From NCBI GenBank assembly GCA_023055425.1, contig JALGPY010000009.1, positions 19,117,775 through 19,181,774 on the forward strand: a stretch of 64,000 nucleotides of DNA. Reading direction: 5' to 3'. Position 1 is the stretch's first letter. Every line of letters starts with the position of its first letter. The notes under the pieces are model-generated. The model saw nothing but the letters and a program-made list of their open reading frames with translations. It had not been told where the DNA came from and did not search any database. This document shows positions 22,763-37,159 of the stretch, piece after piece. The translations under genes and the position numbers were made by a program. This stretch comes from Linanthus parryae. Taxonomy: Eukaryota; Streptophyta; Magnoliopsida; Ericales; Polemoniaceae.

Positions 22763-24525
22763 CTAAATTTGTTTCACTTGTCCCTTAAGCTGATAAGAAA
22801 AGGTATTCCTCATTATGTGAGGTTCTGTCCTTCTAAAGGGGCAAGTTAATTTTACATGTCCAATTTTACAGCAATAATGACATTTTGGTGAATGTCTGCT
22901 TCCTGCTTTCACAAATGTAGTTTGGCTTTTTCTTGGAAAATTTGGATTATATCCAATTCCACTCTTGTGAACAGACTGCAGACTTCTTCCAAGCATGAGA
23001 CTTAACTTTTGAGCCAGCAAAAGTTGAAAGAATTTTCTTGGATTCTTGAAGCCTACTAGTCAAAGTAGTGTTTTGTTGTTCTAAATCATCGGAATGATTT
23101 TTTAGATCAACAAACTTATCAGTTAAAATAGTATTTTGATCAACTACTTCTTTGACTTGTGATTTGAAAGCTTTGAATCTACTATCCAAGGCTTTAAAGT
23201 CACTATCAATTTTTAAATTAGTAGCTTCAAGACATTTATTCAGAAAAAACAAATCTAAGTTTTCTTTTGCCTGCTCATGAACCTTCATTTTTAAAGATTC
23301 AAGCTCAATCCTGTAATTCTCCTCATTTAAAAACATACTCTTGAGGATTTCAGGTAGCACATCAGAAGGACTAGATAAGAGAGTTTTACCATGTCATCAA
23401 TTGGTTTCTTTGCGGAATGGTTCTCTTGATGTCCAGCCATTAAACAGAGATTGGCTTGCTCATCATCAGAGTCTGAGTCTAAAGAGTCTGAATCACTCCA
23501 TGAAGCCACCATTTCTTTCTTCCTTCTGTTGTCATTCTCCTTCTTTGAGAATTTCCTGTTCTTTTTCTTTTGAGGACAGTCTCTCACCAAGTTATCTGCA
23601 TCTCCACATTCATAGCTATTCATAACTTTAGGTTTATATGATTGTGAAGAGGACTTACCTTTCCGATCCTTGCTAGTCGAGGATCTGAATTTTTCTTTGT
23701 AGTAACCCTTGTTTCCAGAGTTCCTCTTTTTCTTGAGAATTCTGGAAAAGGCTTTGGAAATCAAAGCTAAGGCTTCCTCATCATCATCATCTTCCTCTGG
23801 TTCAAGGCTTTGGGATTTATGTTGTATTTTGCCTTGAGTGCCAGATTCTTTATGTTGTCACTCAGTTCACCATCAACCTCCTTCATAGAGATCTCATGAG
23901 TGAGCAACTTTCCTTGCAGATCATCAAGTTCCATAATGATTAAGTCCTGAGCTTCTTCAATAGTTGTAGGTTTGGGCCCCATTTGGCTTTAGGCAAGCTT
24001 CTGAGAATCTTCCTGACTTTTTCTTCATTTGAGAATACTTTTCCCAAAGATTCCAAGTTTTTCAAAATATCTGTAAGCCTTTTGAACATATATTTGATGG
24101 ACTCATCAGAGTTCATCTTAAACTGTTCATAGTGCCTCAAAAGGATATTAATCTTTGTCTGCTAGACTTGGCTAGTTCCTTCATAGGTAACAGTCAACTT
24201 ATCCCAGATCTCCATTGCATTCTTGCAGTTAGATATCCTGTTGAACTCATCTGCACTAAGAGCACAATACAATAAGTTCAAAGCTTTGTAATTTTTTCAG
24301 TTCAGTAAGTGAGAGATCTTCATCAGGTTTGACAGTTCTAACACCATCCACAGTGGTGTAGAATAGGTTTGCCCCATTCACAATAATAGACCATAGTTCC
24401 ATGTCCTGATCTATGATAAACATTTTCATCAATGCCTTCCAATGCACAATGTTATCACCACAGAATAATGGAGGTCTATTAGATGCCCTTCCCTGTGAGA
24501 ATCCTCCTTCACCTACAAAACTCAT
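22763..24525 (-). pseudogene. gag: SIRE gag
   Basis: Begins at ATG 24,525 (MSFVGEGGFSQG), about 40 bases inside the primer-binding site. The N-terminal copia gag domain (NRPPLFCGDNIVHWKALM) is followed by helical gag segments (MRHYEQFKMNSDESIKYMF, near 24,140), then a degenerate knuckle (SYECGDADNLVRDC, near 23,600) and a good C-x2-C-x4-H-x4-C knuckle (CHYCCKIGHVKLTC, near 22,860). At least four frameshifts or stops break it (near 24,256, 23,940, 23,767 and 23,330). A long coiled-coil section (23,000-23,360) lies between the knuckles. Confidence 0.8.
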
Positions 24526-24563
24526 TATCACAAGATTTTTAGATCTGTAAACTGTGACCCAAA

Positions 24564-24575
24564 GCTCTGATACCA
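24564..24575 (-). other. SIRE primer-binding site (initiator Met tRNA)
   Basis: The minus strand reads TGGTATCAGAGC two bases inside the LTR. This is the standard complement of the plant initiator-Met tRNA 3' end used by most copia elements. Confidence 0.92.
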
Positions 24576-24577
24576 AT

Positions 24578-26068
24578 TGGAAGTGTGTAATGTAGGTGTA
24601 AACAGGCCAAGTAATACTCTAGTAGGGGGGGTTGAATAGAGTATGCTAGCTTTTGCCAAAACTCAAGTTTTTGAAACTTTAGTAAAGCAAGTTATTAATA
24701 TCTCAAAGCTTTGAAATAGATTTGAGAAGCTGAAAGATATAACAGCAAAGTATAGAGGCTTCAAAGCTTTGAGACTTGGAAAGCTCCAAAGCTTTGAGAC
24801 TTCCAATTTAAACTGTATGTAAAAGCAGCAAAAGTAAATAGCAAGGACACAGATATTTTATAGAGTTCAGTCACAATTGGACCTCGTCTCTGCCTCAGGG
24901 ATCTAATCCCTCCAGGATTCAAACACAACTTCTTATTAATCACCCAGATTTAGCCCTAGATCTCAAGCCTAAGTGAGCTACCTTACACTTATACAGCTTG
25001 TGGTTCCCAACCTATCTAGCTACAGGCTACAACCTGTTGAAACAATAAGAACCTCTTTTGTTCACTTGAACAACCAAACTACTAAGTTTAGTGATGTTTT
25101 AGAAATAAAGAAAAGATGATACAATTAAGTACAGAAAGAAGAACTCTGAAAGAATAAGCTGTTTAAAGCTTGGAAGAGTTCTTCTTGATTTGAATGATCT
25201 TCAGCCTACTTGAATTGATTCCCTGAATGATTTGAAGATTTTTATGTAATTGATCTTTCCAGATGATTGTCCTCTCTTCAAAATCACGACCTCTGTCTCT
25301 GTTATATGTCTCTGCAATTCAAACTTAGGTAGCTATTTTATTCTGCAACTAATTTGAGAGATTTCAGGAACATAATTCCTAAAATATCTCCTATCTGATA
25401 AGCTTCTGTTAACAGCTCAATTTGAATACATTGCTGATCTGTTTATGGACTTTGGAGAGTCCAACAAACCTGCAAATACTTAGCAAACAAGATCAAACAA
25501 ATAACAATACAATCTAGCAAAGAGATCTGCTTGAAACAGCAGCTAACCAATAAAGAGATCATCATGCTAGACTGTCTGCTGATACTTCTGAGTTAACAGT
25601 TATATTCAATCTCATGAATATATCTAATACCCAATATACAGTCCACAATAATAGACAATAATCATCATGTAACAACATCCAAGTAAAACTGAATCCATCT
25701 GCACACAGAAAGATGGTTAGAAGAACTTAGCAGTAAAGAGTAACTTGAAAATCTGAAAGCTTTGAAGCTTTGCCTGCTAACTTCTTCAGACTGTGTATTG
25801 GATTTTCAATCCAATCTAAACCTGCAGTGATACTCTTAGAATATAGATTAATGAATATAACTATATAACTAAACTAATAATGATCAAAACGTAACCAAAA
25901 CCTGCACAAAATAGTTAGAAAAATACAGCACACAAGAGCTGCTACAGTAACTCAAAGCTTTGAAGCTTTGGTACTTAGCAAATTCTTATGCTTGTGTTTC
26001 TGGCTTTCATCATCAAGGAGCTAAGCTCTCTGCCTATATCATAATGTCCATGAGCTTCAGACTTATCA
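24578..26068 (-). repeat. SIRE 5' LTR (right, 1,491 bp)
   Basis: Starts TGGAAGTGTG and ends ACTTATCA on the plus strand; direct repeat of 458-1,964. It contains CAAAGCTTTG palindromes at about 24,698, 24,758, 24,786, 25,759 and 25,951. Confidence 0.9.
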
Positions 26069-26073
26069 ATACC
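26069..26073. repeat. Target-site duplication ATACC, right copy (SIRE)
   Basis: Matches 453-457; see the SIRE element. Confidence 0.9.
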
Positions 26074-26132
26074 TATAAACAAGCCAGCATTTCTTCGCAT
26101 GATGATGCTATTAGCGAGATAGTCTTTAATTT

Positions 26133-26495
26133 TGCTGCTATCTGAACAGATTGGCTTTAATTCTTCTGCTATCTAAGCAGATATCCTTTAAGGAAGAATG
26201 GCTGCTATCTAGGCAGATAGGCTTATGCTCGCACGCTGCTCCTATCTAGACAGATAGGCTTATGCTCGCATATTGCTTCTATCTAGGCAGATAGGCTTAG
26301 AAAGGATTGATATCTGGGCAGATAGGCTTACAAGAGATTGCTATCTGGGCAGATAGGCTTACAAGAGATTGCTATCTAGGCAGATAGGCTTACAAGTGAT
26401 TGCTATCTAGGCAGATAGGCTTTCAAGAGACTGCTATCTAGGCAGATAGGCTTACAAGAGATTTCTATCTAGGTAGATAGGCTTACAAGAGATTT
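26133..26495 (-). repeat. Tat-B tandem array of about 32-bp hairpin units
   Basis: About ten copies of a GCTATCTAGGCAGATAGGC core plus a TTACAAGAGATT-type spacer. Each core is a near-perfect inverted repeat (CTATCT...AGATAG). It corresponds in position and core to the array at 10,761-11,380 of Tat-A, but the unit is shorter. Confidence 0.85.
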
Positions 26496-26921
26496 AGCAC
26501 TTTTGACTATCAGCCATGAAAAATAGAGCAAAAGCAACAGTTGATAAAAGAGGTCTCATATGGGAGAGTTATTATCATTAATTTAATCCTTATATGGGAG
26601 AATGTAAGTGGAAAGCCAGACACATAATAATAGAGAGTACCTATCCACAAGGATAAGGATAATAATTCTTACGCCATCGCATGTTGATCGGATTGGGGGT
26701 CGTGGTTGTCCCATGGCAGCGTTGGAAAGTCTTGTTGTAAGCACGAGAAAGCCTCTCCCTGTATTTGGAATTTGCCTTTTTGGCTTGCTCGCGCTTCTCC
26801 TCGAGCAAAATGAGGTCATGGTCACACGTATTTTCGTATATCACTAAAGGCTAACCTCCCAGAATTAACCTTGATTTCAGCAGGGAACACTGCTTCAGCT
26901 CCATAGCAAAGTAGAAATGGG

Positions 26922-26929
26922 GAAGCCCC
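26922..26929. repeat. hAT target-site duplication GAAGCCCC, left
   Basis: Perfect 8-bp direct repeat with 27,627-27,634. Removing the insert and one copy restores the integrase frame. Confidence 0.92.
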
Positions 26930-27626
26930 TAGGACTGCAACTCGGGCGGGCTGGGCGGGTTGACACCGTTGTCCAAGCCCAAGCCCGAGTTCTGTTGGGG
27001 TTGCCCAAGCCCGGCCCAGCCCGGGTTAGGAGCATCGCCAACCCGTCCAAGCCCAAATTCGAACAAATCAATTCGGGTTCGGGTTGAATTTAGGCTAGCC
27101 CATTAAACTAAAAAAAATACATAATTATCACATTCAGCTCAATTAAAATTGTCACCTTAAAGTTAAGTTAATAACTTACATATCAAAATAGATACCAATT
27201 GTAGACACTTCAATTTTTTTACTTGAGGCTAAAAATAATGACTATATATTGTTAAAGTGAACCAAAAAAATTATCCACTTACACAAGATAAAACTAAATA
27301 TTTTTGTGAAAAAAATAATCTATTAGTTATGAACATAAACATAATTAATTATATTACTAATAACTAATATAAAATAATAGATTCTTGTTAAGCATGCTAT
27401 ATAATAATCTTCAAATATAATATTTATATGTAATGAGTATACAAAACGGGCAATTCGGGCTAGCCCATCATTTAATATCCGTACCCAAGCCCGACCCTAA
27501 TTGCAATTCGGGTTGAGAATTTTTGCCCGAACCCGTCCAGATTACTCAAAACATGTGCCCAAGCCCGACTCTAGTTCGGGCTGGGTACGGGTTGGTCGGG
27601 TTCATCCCGTCCAAGTTGCACCCCTA
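26930..27626. mobile_element. Non-autonomous hAT element (697 bp)
   Basis: Terminal inverted repeats begin TAGGACTGCAACT at the left and, on the other strand, TAGGGGTGCAACT at the right. The flanking duplication is 8 bp; 8 bp plus a TAGGGGTGCAA-type end is diagnostic of hAT. The outer about 120 bp on each side are GC-rich and packed with CAAGCCCG/CGGGCTTG subterminal motifs; the centre (about 27,080-27,430) is AT-rich and has no transposase ORF. Confidence 0.9.
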
Positions 27627-27634
27627 GAAGCCCC
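27627..27634. repeat. hAT target-site duplication GAAGCCCC, right
   Basis: Pairs with 26,922-26,929. Confidence 0.92.
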
Positions 27635-30479
27635 TATAGGTATCCTTGATGACGTGCGATGGGCCCATAGTGCCAGAGGTAAAGAGTCTGTCCATCTTTT
27701 TTGATCATCCGCGACCAATTTGCTTAAAATCCTTAGCAGGTTTTTGTTTGTAGCCTCAGCTTGGCCATTTCCCTTCGGGTAATAGGGTGTCGAGCACACT
27801 TTCCTTACCCTATATTCCATCAATTTTGCAGCTACCTGGCGATTGACAAAGGGAGTACCATTGTCAGACAAGATGGTATTAGGGATCCCGAAACGATAGA
27901 TAATGTTCTCCTGAATGAATTTAACCACTGCCGAAGCATTTGCTGTCTTAAGGGGGATCGCTTCGACCCACTTGGTGAACTGCTCTGTCCCAGTAAGGAT
28001 GAACTGATTTCCATGCGATGGTGGCCGAATGGGACCAATGAAGTCTAGAGACCAAGTATGAAATGGCCAAGGAGTTCCTAGAACATGCAAGTCGACCACA
28101 GGGGCATGAACCAAGTTTCTGTGGAATTGGCATTGTTGGCACCTTCTGACATTTGCGCGACAATCTGCTTCCATAGTTGGCCAGAAATAGCCTACCGTTA
28201 AGAGTTTTCTACAGAGCTTCACGCCACCTTGATGCTCCACTTTATGGGATAGGTCCATAAATCCTTGTGCCGCTTGAATATCGATGCATCTAAGTAAGTT
28301 CCCATTATGTCCTTTCCGCCAAAGCAAGTTCTCCTGCAAGACGTATCGGGCTGCTTTTCTCTTGAGCTTTTCAGCTTCCTTTCTATCACCTGGCAACATT
28401 CCATCTTGCAGGTGATTGATTATGGGTTTTCGCCAATCCCACTCTTCAATTGTAGCGATTTCCAGGGAGTCCTTTATCAACGCACATTTCTCACAGTTCC
28501 TTTGTAAGATAGCAGCATAATACAACATTTGTGGCCAATGAATTCCATATCTCTGCGCCTTTCTGTAGACGGAAACCTCATTTTCTCCGCAGGAGTGTTG
28601 ATGGATTTTCTCCAGCACTGCTCGACCTTCTTCCTCCATGACGCATCGCATCAGGATTCCTCCTGGCCCCTTGTAGTACAGCAATTTATCATGTATGCAG
28701 AACCCTTTCGTGGAGACCCAGCTTTCCTTGCTTGTTCCTTCGGCCATTGCTCGCATGATAGGCTTTCTCCAGTCTGCTTCTTCGATAAATTCCTCTTCGA
28801 ACAAGTCTTTTACCAGGGATGGATTTGTCTTAACCTCAATTGAGATCCTCGCTGGGCATTTATCTGAGCTGATCTTTGACCCCAAGGTAGCCAATGCATC
28901 CGCGTGTCGGTTGTCAAAGCTGGGGGTGTGCTCATACTTGATGGAATCAAATTTCTGGACCAGCTTCTGTACAATCGACCTGTAGCCCATTAAGTTGATT
29001 TCTTTCATCCCGTGTTCCCCTGAGGCTTGCTTCACTACGAGTTTGGAATATCCCATCACGATGAGATTCTGAACTTCTAAAGCTTTGCCTGCGAAAAACC
29101 CGTGAATCAAAGCCTCGTATTTAGCCTCGTTGTTGGTTATTGTAAAATCCAGCTTTGTCGACATCTGTATGACCTACCCATCAGGTTTGGTTAGCACAAC
29201 TCCAATTCCTCCTCCGGATCTTGCCGATGATCCATCAAAATGCAGCTTCCAATGAGGATGATTGATCGCATATATCTCCGGCGCCTCAAGTTCTTCTTCA
29301 ACCATCGGCTCATAGTTCTCATCCGGGAATTGTGCCAACAAGTCTGCCACGGCTTGAGACTTGATGGCTTTCGGGCGCGCGCACGTAATGTCATACTAGG
29401 AAATGGTCATGTACCATTTTGCCAATCTTCCGCAAGGAGACGAATGTCTCAAAAAATATCGTATAGGGTCGCTCTTGGTTACAATGACAACTTTGTGGGA
29501 CGCGAAGTAATGCTTTAACTTTTCAATAACAAAAAATAAAGCTAAGCAATGTCGCTCGATATCCGTGTACCTGGATTCTACAGATCGAACCACACGCGAG
29601 ATGTAGTAGATAGGTATCTCCTGTCCTTCAAGTTCCTGAGCCAACAGTACTCCAATAGACCTTTTCGTCAAAGTGAGGTATAGGAGCAAGGGCAACCCTA
29701 GCTGAGGCGCGATCATGACCCGTGGGGATGCCAACAACTCCTTGAACTTCTCAAACATAGTCTTGTGCTCTTCTGACCACTGGTATGTCGCGTTTTTTTT
29801 GAGTAAGTTGCCGAAGTAGAAAGTCAGTTCTACGATAGCTGGTACGAATCTCCTCAGATATGATAACTTCCCCAGAAATTTTTTCAACGCAGTTTGAGTT
29901 TGTGGTATAGGCAGACTAGTAATAGCCGATACCTTCGCAGGATCAGGCTCAATCCCATGCGATGTATCACGCACCCCAAAAACTTCCATGAGGTTATTCC
30001 AAAGGCGCATTTCATGGGGTTCATCTTTAGCTGGAAGGCTATGCACCTTTCAAAGACCTTTCTTAAGTCTTTCCAATGGTCGCGCTTCTTTCTTGACTTA
30101 ACCACCAAGTCATCTACATAGAATTCAACCTCTTGGTTCATCATGTAATGAAACAGCGCCATCATCGCGTGTTGGTAGGTAGCTCCTGCGTTCTTCAATA
30201 CGAAAGGCATCACTATGTAGTGGAACACTCCCACCGGTGTGATGAATGTTGTTTTCTTCGCATCTACAAGATCCATCTTGATCTGATTATAACCACTGAA
30301 ACCGTCCATGAAGCTAAACATCTCATGTCCCTCAGTAGAGTCGATTAGGAGGTCTATGTTTTGCAATGGAAAATCATCCTTTATGCAAAACTTGTTCAAA
30401 TCTCTGAAGTCCACACAAACGCGAAGGCTTCAATTCTTCTTCAGAACAGGCACGAAGTTAGCAAGACAGGTGGGATGGT

Positions 30480-30484
30480 GATTG
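30480..30484. repeat. Target-site duplication GATTG, left
   Basis: Pairs with GATTG at 33,354-33,358 and flanks the TG...CA segment. Removing the insert restores Tat-B RT (FIEPN next to HHPT). Confidence 0.88.
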
Positions 30485-33353
<2,869 letters not shown>

Positions 33354-33358
33354 GATTG
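33354..33358. repeat. Target-site duplication GATTG, right
   Basis: Pairs with 30,480-30,484. Confidence 0.88.
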
Positions 33359-33816
33359 GGCTCGATAAACTTTGCATTCAGCAACTTGACTATCTCCTCC
33401 TTTATCTTGACATTGATCTTTGGGTGAAAGGTTCTCGCGCTCTGCTTCACCGGCTTTGATCCTGGAATAACATCCAGTCTATGCATGGTGACCCCCTTGT
33501 CCAAGCCTGGAAATTCATCATAGTCCCATGCGAAGACATATTTGTACTCTTTCAGCAGCTTCAGCAATTCTCGCTCCTCCTCATTGTCGAGGTCCGCAGT
33601 CAAGAAGACCGGTATCCTCTTTTCTTCGGTCGGGCTTAAGAATACCTCCTTCAGCTCCTGCTTCTGAGGTTTTGGTCGGTCCTCCATGCATTCAGGAGCT
33701 TCTTTCATTTCCTGTAGTGGTGCCTTTTCCTCATCTTTGCTTGGAGCTTCTATCAGCTCGCAAATTTGCCCAGGGACACCTTCGATGGGAGGGATCGAAG
33801 ATGACCCCGGGCACCT
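33359..33816 (-). pseudogene. pol: Tat-B pol, N-terminal part of RT
   Basis: Starts in frame directly after the shared TGA (33,817-33,819) and runs through APECMEDRPKPQKQELKEVF and VFAWDYDEFPGLD to AKFIEPN, where the solo LTR interrupts it. The same residues occur in Tat-A at 6,940-7,290. No stop occurs within this part. Confidence 0.82.
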
Positions 33817-33819
33817 TCA
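33768..33819 (-). promoter_or_regulatory. Candidate stop-codon readthrough site, Tat-B
   Basis: The minus strand reads ATC TGA AGG T, then GCCCGGGG (33,805-33,812), which can pair with TCCCTGGGC (33,768-33,776). Inside this a second hairpin is possible (TTCGAT with ATCGAA). The stop is in frame between gag-protease and pol, as in Tat-A. The stems differ in sequence between the two copies while the stop and its AGG context are identical. Confidence 0.5.
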
Positions 33820-36464
33820 GATACGATAGAACTTCTTTCCATTAGCATAAAATCTCCCAACTTGTTTGCCTTGCTCATTATGCTCGATGACCCTCTTCAG
33901 GGTATACACATTCTTCTTCTGATAGGTTATTCTTGGGGAAGCTTCCTCCTGCACAGGCTGCTTTTCTTTCGGCACCTCGCGCGTCACCATTACTCCAGCT
34001 GGTGATTGATCCTTGATATCCTCCCACCTGGGCAAGGGAGTTGGCTGAAATGGTGCTAGTCCTCATCCGCCAATTCTGTGAAACAAACCGCCTCAGAAAG
34101 ATGTGCTCCGTCCAGGTTAAAGGGGTTCACAGAGGCCGGTATCTCTACTACCATGTCCTTCCATATGGCCTTCATTACCTGGTGAACTGTGGATGGTATG
34201 GCATCGAAGCGGTGGATCCATGCTCGACCAATGATCATATGATACGTAGTGTTCGCGTTTATCACATGGAATTTGGTGGAGCACTTGATTCTACCAATCT
34301 GGATTCCTAGTCGAATCCACCCAAGATTCATCCTTGAGTCACTCCCGAAACCCATCAAGGGTGATGGCCTTTTGACAATCTTGCTCTCCGGGATTCCAGC
34401 CAGCTCGAGAGTGCTGAGTGGAACCACATTCACTGCTGCTCCCCCATCGACGAAGGCTCTTTTGAACTCAATGCAATTTATCACGGCAGTCACTTACAAC
34501 GACCTTTGATGGTCTGCATCTGCCTTCTTGTCCGACTCGTCGAACGTCATAAGCAGACCACCCGTTCGCGCGGCTCTAATGACTTTACCATTGGAGACTA
34601 CGAGTTCTTCTCCATAGTGTTATGCCACCCTCAAGATTGCTTTTGTCATCTCATGTCTGTAGGTGCTGGAGAAGTTCATATCGTCAAATAACCTCTCGAA
34701 CTTGTTGGAGCCTTTCATCCGTTCAGCTCGCGAGTCTTCTGTATCCATGCCATGTTCTTCGTCCTCGCAGATTTCAGCAACTACTAGGACTCCTGCATCA
34801 TCGAATTATTCAAGGTACACGATTGAGATCATGGTTATATCCTTTCCCTTGGGCTCCTGTTGTGCATGGGACGGCGAGGGATTGATGCGCACATCCTTGG
34901 CTGGTTCATCAACGGCCAACTGCCCCTCTTTGATTTTCCTGTCCACCAGCCATCTAAGTTTCTTGCATTCCCTCATTGTATACATGACCTGTACATGGCA
35001 TTGACACCATCTGGGGTGTCGCAGTTGTTCGCCAGAGAGCTTATGCTCCAGTGCCGGTAGAATTCCATCTTTTATCCACCGCTTGTACAGATTTATCGCA
35101 TCCTCAATCGAACATGGAAGCGGTGGTGCCTCCCTGGGTGTGGGTCGTTGCTGCTTTTGAGGGGATGCAACAACACTCACTTCAGCTTCTCGTTCACGTT
35201 TATAGTTGAATCCCCCAATCCTAAAGCTGGAGCCTGCTGGCGCGCGATCGTTCGCATATCTCTTTTTCATCTTATCCACCAAGGGCTCAATGTTCCTGGC
35301 GCAGTCAATAAATTTTGAAAAGGTAGGCATATTCAAATTGACTAACATACCTTTATACTCGTCACGCATGCCCTGAAGGCATATCTCCACCAAACGGCTC
35401 TCAGAGACTTCATCAATGCACTCTAAGGACCTGGTTCTGAATTTCTTGATGAATGTCACCCCTTCTTCGTCGTGCTTGTGGTGCATGCGAGAGAGCTGTA
35501 TGGTGGTGACCTTCTCCTCGACCTGGAAGAACTTAGTGTAGAATTTCCTCACCATGTCTTCCCATGTCTTGACAGATCCAGTTTCAAGTGTCATGTACCA
35601 TTTGTACGCGACAGTCCCCAGAGATTTAGGGAATTCGCGCATCAGCAGCCTGGTATCGGTCCCATGCGGGCCTATCAATTCAACAAATCTCATCACGTGC
35701 TCCTGCGCGTTCCCACTGACCTCATCGAATTTTTCCCATTTGGGGGGCTTGTACTCAGCGGGATTGGGCATCAAATATATGTCGCGCGTGATGGGCGGTG
35801 CATTATCAACCTTTGGGATGATGGTATTAGAAAAGTATTGATTTGCAATGAGACTGTCTAGCCTTTGTTCCAAGGCTATCACATTGGAAGGTGCACTTCC
35901 TCCTGGGGTGGATGATGGGGTTGCAACAAGTCCAGGGATGTAGGGCATGTTGGGATCATAGGGAGGTGGAGGTGCGTCGCTACCCTGAACTCCCGTCGCG
36001 CATGACTGCAATGGGGGGTAGGAAGACAGATTCCCAGCAGACGCACGCTCTGGCTGGTAAGTCGGCATCAGAGAAGGCTCTTAGGATCTTGGTTGTGGCA
36101 CATGCCCGTTAGGCAGAGATGCATGGGGGTTTAGGGGTGTAGCTGTGTGCGTCGTGGGCTCCATAGTGGCACCTGGAAAATTCAAGGTCCCCTCAGCACC
36201 AGGTTCTGCAGTGGATCCACGTGGAGTTAAAGCTCCTAAGGAAAGTTCTCCTAGGATCGCCATGATCTGGGCAATCTGGGCAGACTGGGCCTGCATAACC
36301 TAGGCTTGGCTTTGAATGGCTGCTTGCAACATACACAAAGAGGGATTGCTCCCAGTGGCTGTTTGGGTATTAGTGTTGGTGTTGGCGTTGGGGGTCTCCT
36401 CTCTCGAGGTTTCTTCCTCTAAAGGAGACTGATCACCATCACGAAGGTTGGCTTCAAGAGACAT
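33817..36464 (-). pseudogene. gag-pro: Tat-B gag-protease
   Basis: Begins at ATG 36,464 (MSLEANLRDG). A low-complexity, Pro/Thr-rich N-terminus has stops at 36,300 (TAG) and 36,080 (TAA), then a long intact gag domain runs 36,068-34,806 (KWEKFDEVSGNAQEHVMRF). The knuckle region reads CQCHVQVMYTMREC, with Tyr replacing a ligand. TAA at 34,806 and two further stops lie before the protease. The protease (VDGGAAVNVV, IIGRAW) is at 34,056-34,493 and has a frameshift near 34,055. The last part (PAGVMVTREVPKEK to KKFYRI) ends at the shared TGA. Sites where Tat-A has stops (5,286 and 6,648) are sense codons here. Confidence 0.83.
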
Positions 36465-36521
36465 GGCAGGAAAGAGAGTTGAAAGCTAAGGTGGATGTAT
36501 TCACGTCGGGTTCACCAAATG

Positions 36522-37159
36522 TGTACAGGAAAATCTTAGGAAGAGATTCGAGTGTACACCTCAAGCAGGGGATAAGATCAAGAACAAGAACACAGAGAAG
36601 TGTGGGGTAGTGAGTAGGGAGAGAGTAAGCAATGGTAACTGTGAGAGAGAGAGAGACAACTTAATGACAGAGCTTTGGTTAATCCAGAAGATCAACAAGT
36701 CCAAGAGTCCAGAAGATTCCAATGGAGGGCTAACGATCCTATATATAGTGGGGAAGTGACTATTGCAAGGAGAAATGCGCCTATAAATGGCGGCTTAATG
36801 ATAGACCCGTAACGGGACATTCGACCGTATATATAGGGAACATTACGCACCGGCCTGCATATACCGGAGACCGTTAGGAGATCGACCGGGTTTATAGGAC
36901 GTGGTCATTAAGTCTCTCAAGTCAGTTACAAAGGGTCGCGCGCGAGCTTGGTTGTCGATCGCGCGCGACGGACCTTACTCTAGCCTCCAAACCACTAAGT
37001 CCCTACAAGTCCCGTGTGGTTAGTATCGCAGGTGGCCCTGTCTCGCATCCCCCATATGGATAGATATGAGAAGTGATTAGGTGTATATGGAGAACATACA
37101 AATATGCTGAATGGCTGCCATGTGGCTGTAATCTATCAGTCTGGAATGCACCATCTACA
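36522..37159 (-). repeat. Tat-B 5' LTR (638 bp)
   Basis: On the minus strand it begins TGTAGATGGTGC at 37,159 and ends CCTGTACA at 36,522, next to the primer site TTTGGTGAACCCGACGTG. It is related to the Tat-A LTR (similar ends, and a shared block around ACTAAGTCCCTACAAGTCCC) but well diverged. Confidence 0.87.

Larger units (their letters stand above)
458..26068 (-). mobile_element. SIRE-like Ty1/copia LTR retrotransposon, interrupted by Tat-A
   Basis: A complete but broken copia element on the minus strand, 25.6 kb including the 14.9-kb Tat-A insertion (about 10.7 kb alone). Seen: 1.5-kb LTRs with TG...CA ends, a 5-bp duplication, a primer-binding site matching the initiator-Met tRNA end, a purine tract, gag, an Asp-Ser-Gly protease, integrase, RT, RNase H, and an extra ORF between RNase H and the 3' LTR. 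Copia domain order with long LTRs and an env-like 3' ORF is typical of the SIRE/Maximus lineage (established family knowledge). The LTRs differ by roughly 5% by eye, more than those of Tat-A, as expected for the older host element. Frameshifts and an altered RT active site make it non-autonomous. Confidence 0.9.
26641..30484 (-). pseudogene. pol: Tat-B pol, C-terminal part (RT, RNase H, integrase)
   Basis: Resumes RT at the solo-LTR junction (NHHPT), soon hits a TGA (near 30,431), then gives VDFRDLN, YVDD (in EFYVDDLVVKS), a frameshift near 29,960, the degenerate first RNase H, a TAG at 29,396, the second RNase H (HFDGSS, NNEAKYEA) with a further TAG near 29,172, and the double zinc-binding region. 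The integrase core has intact D, D and E residues. The hAT insertion follows residues PIGAS, and the remaining core (PFLLCYGAEAVFPAEIKV) lies left of it. The C-terminal chromatin-side tail is deleted: YNKTFQR joins directly to CHGTTT, losing about 180 bp relative to Tat-A. Confidence 0.82.
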
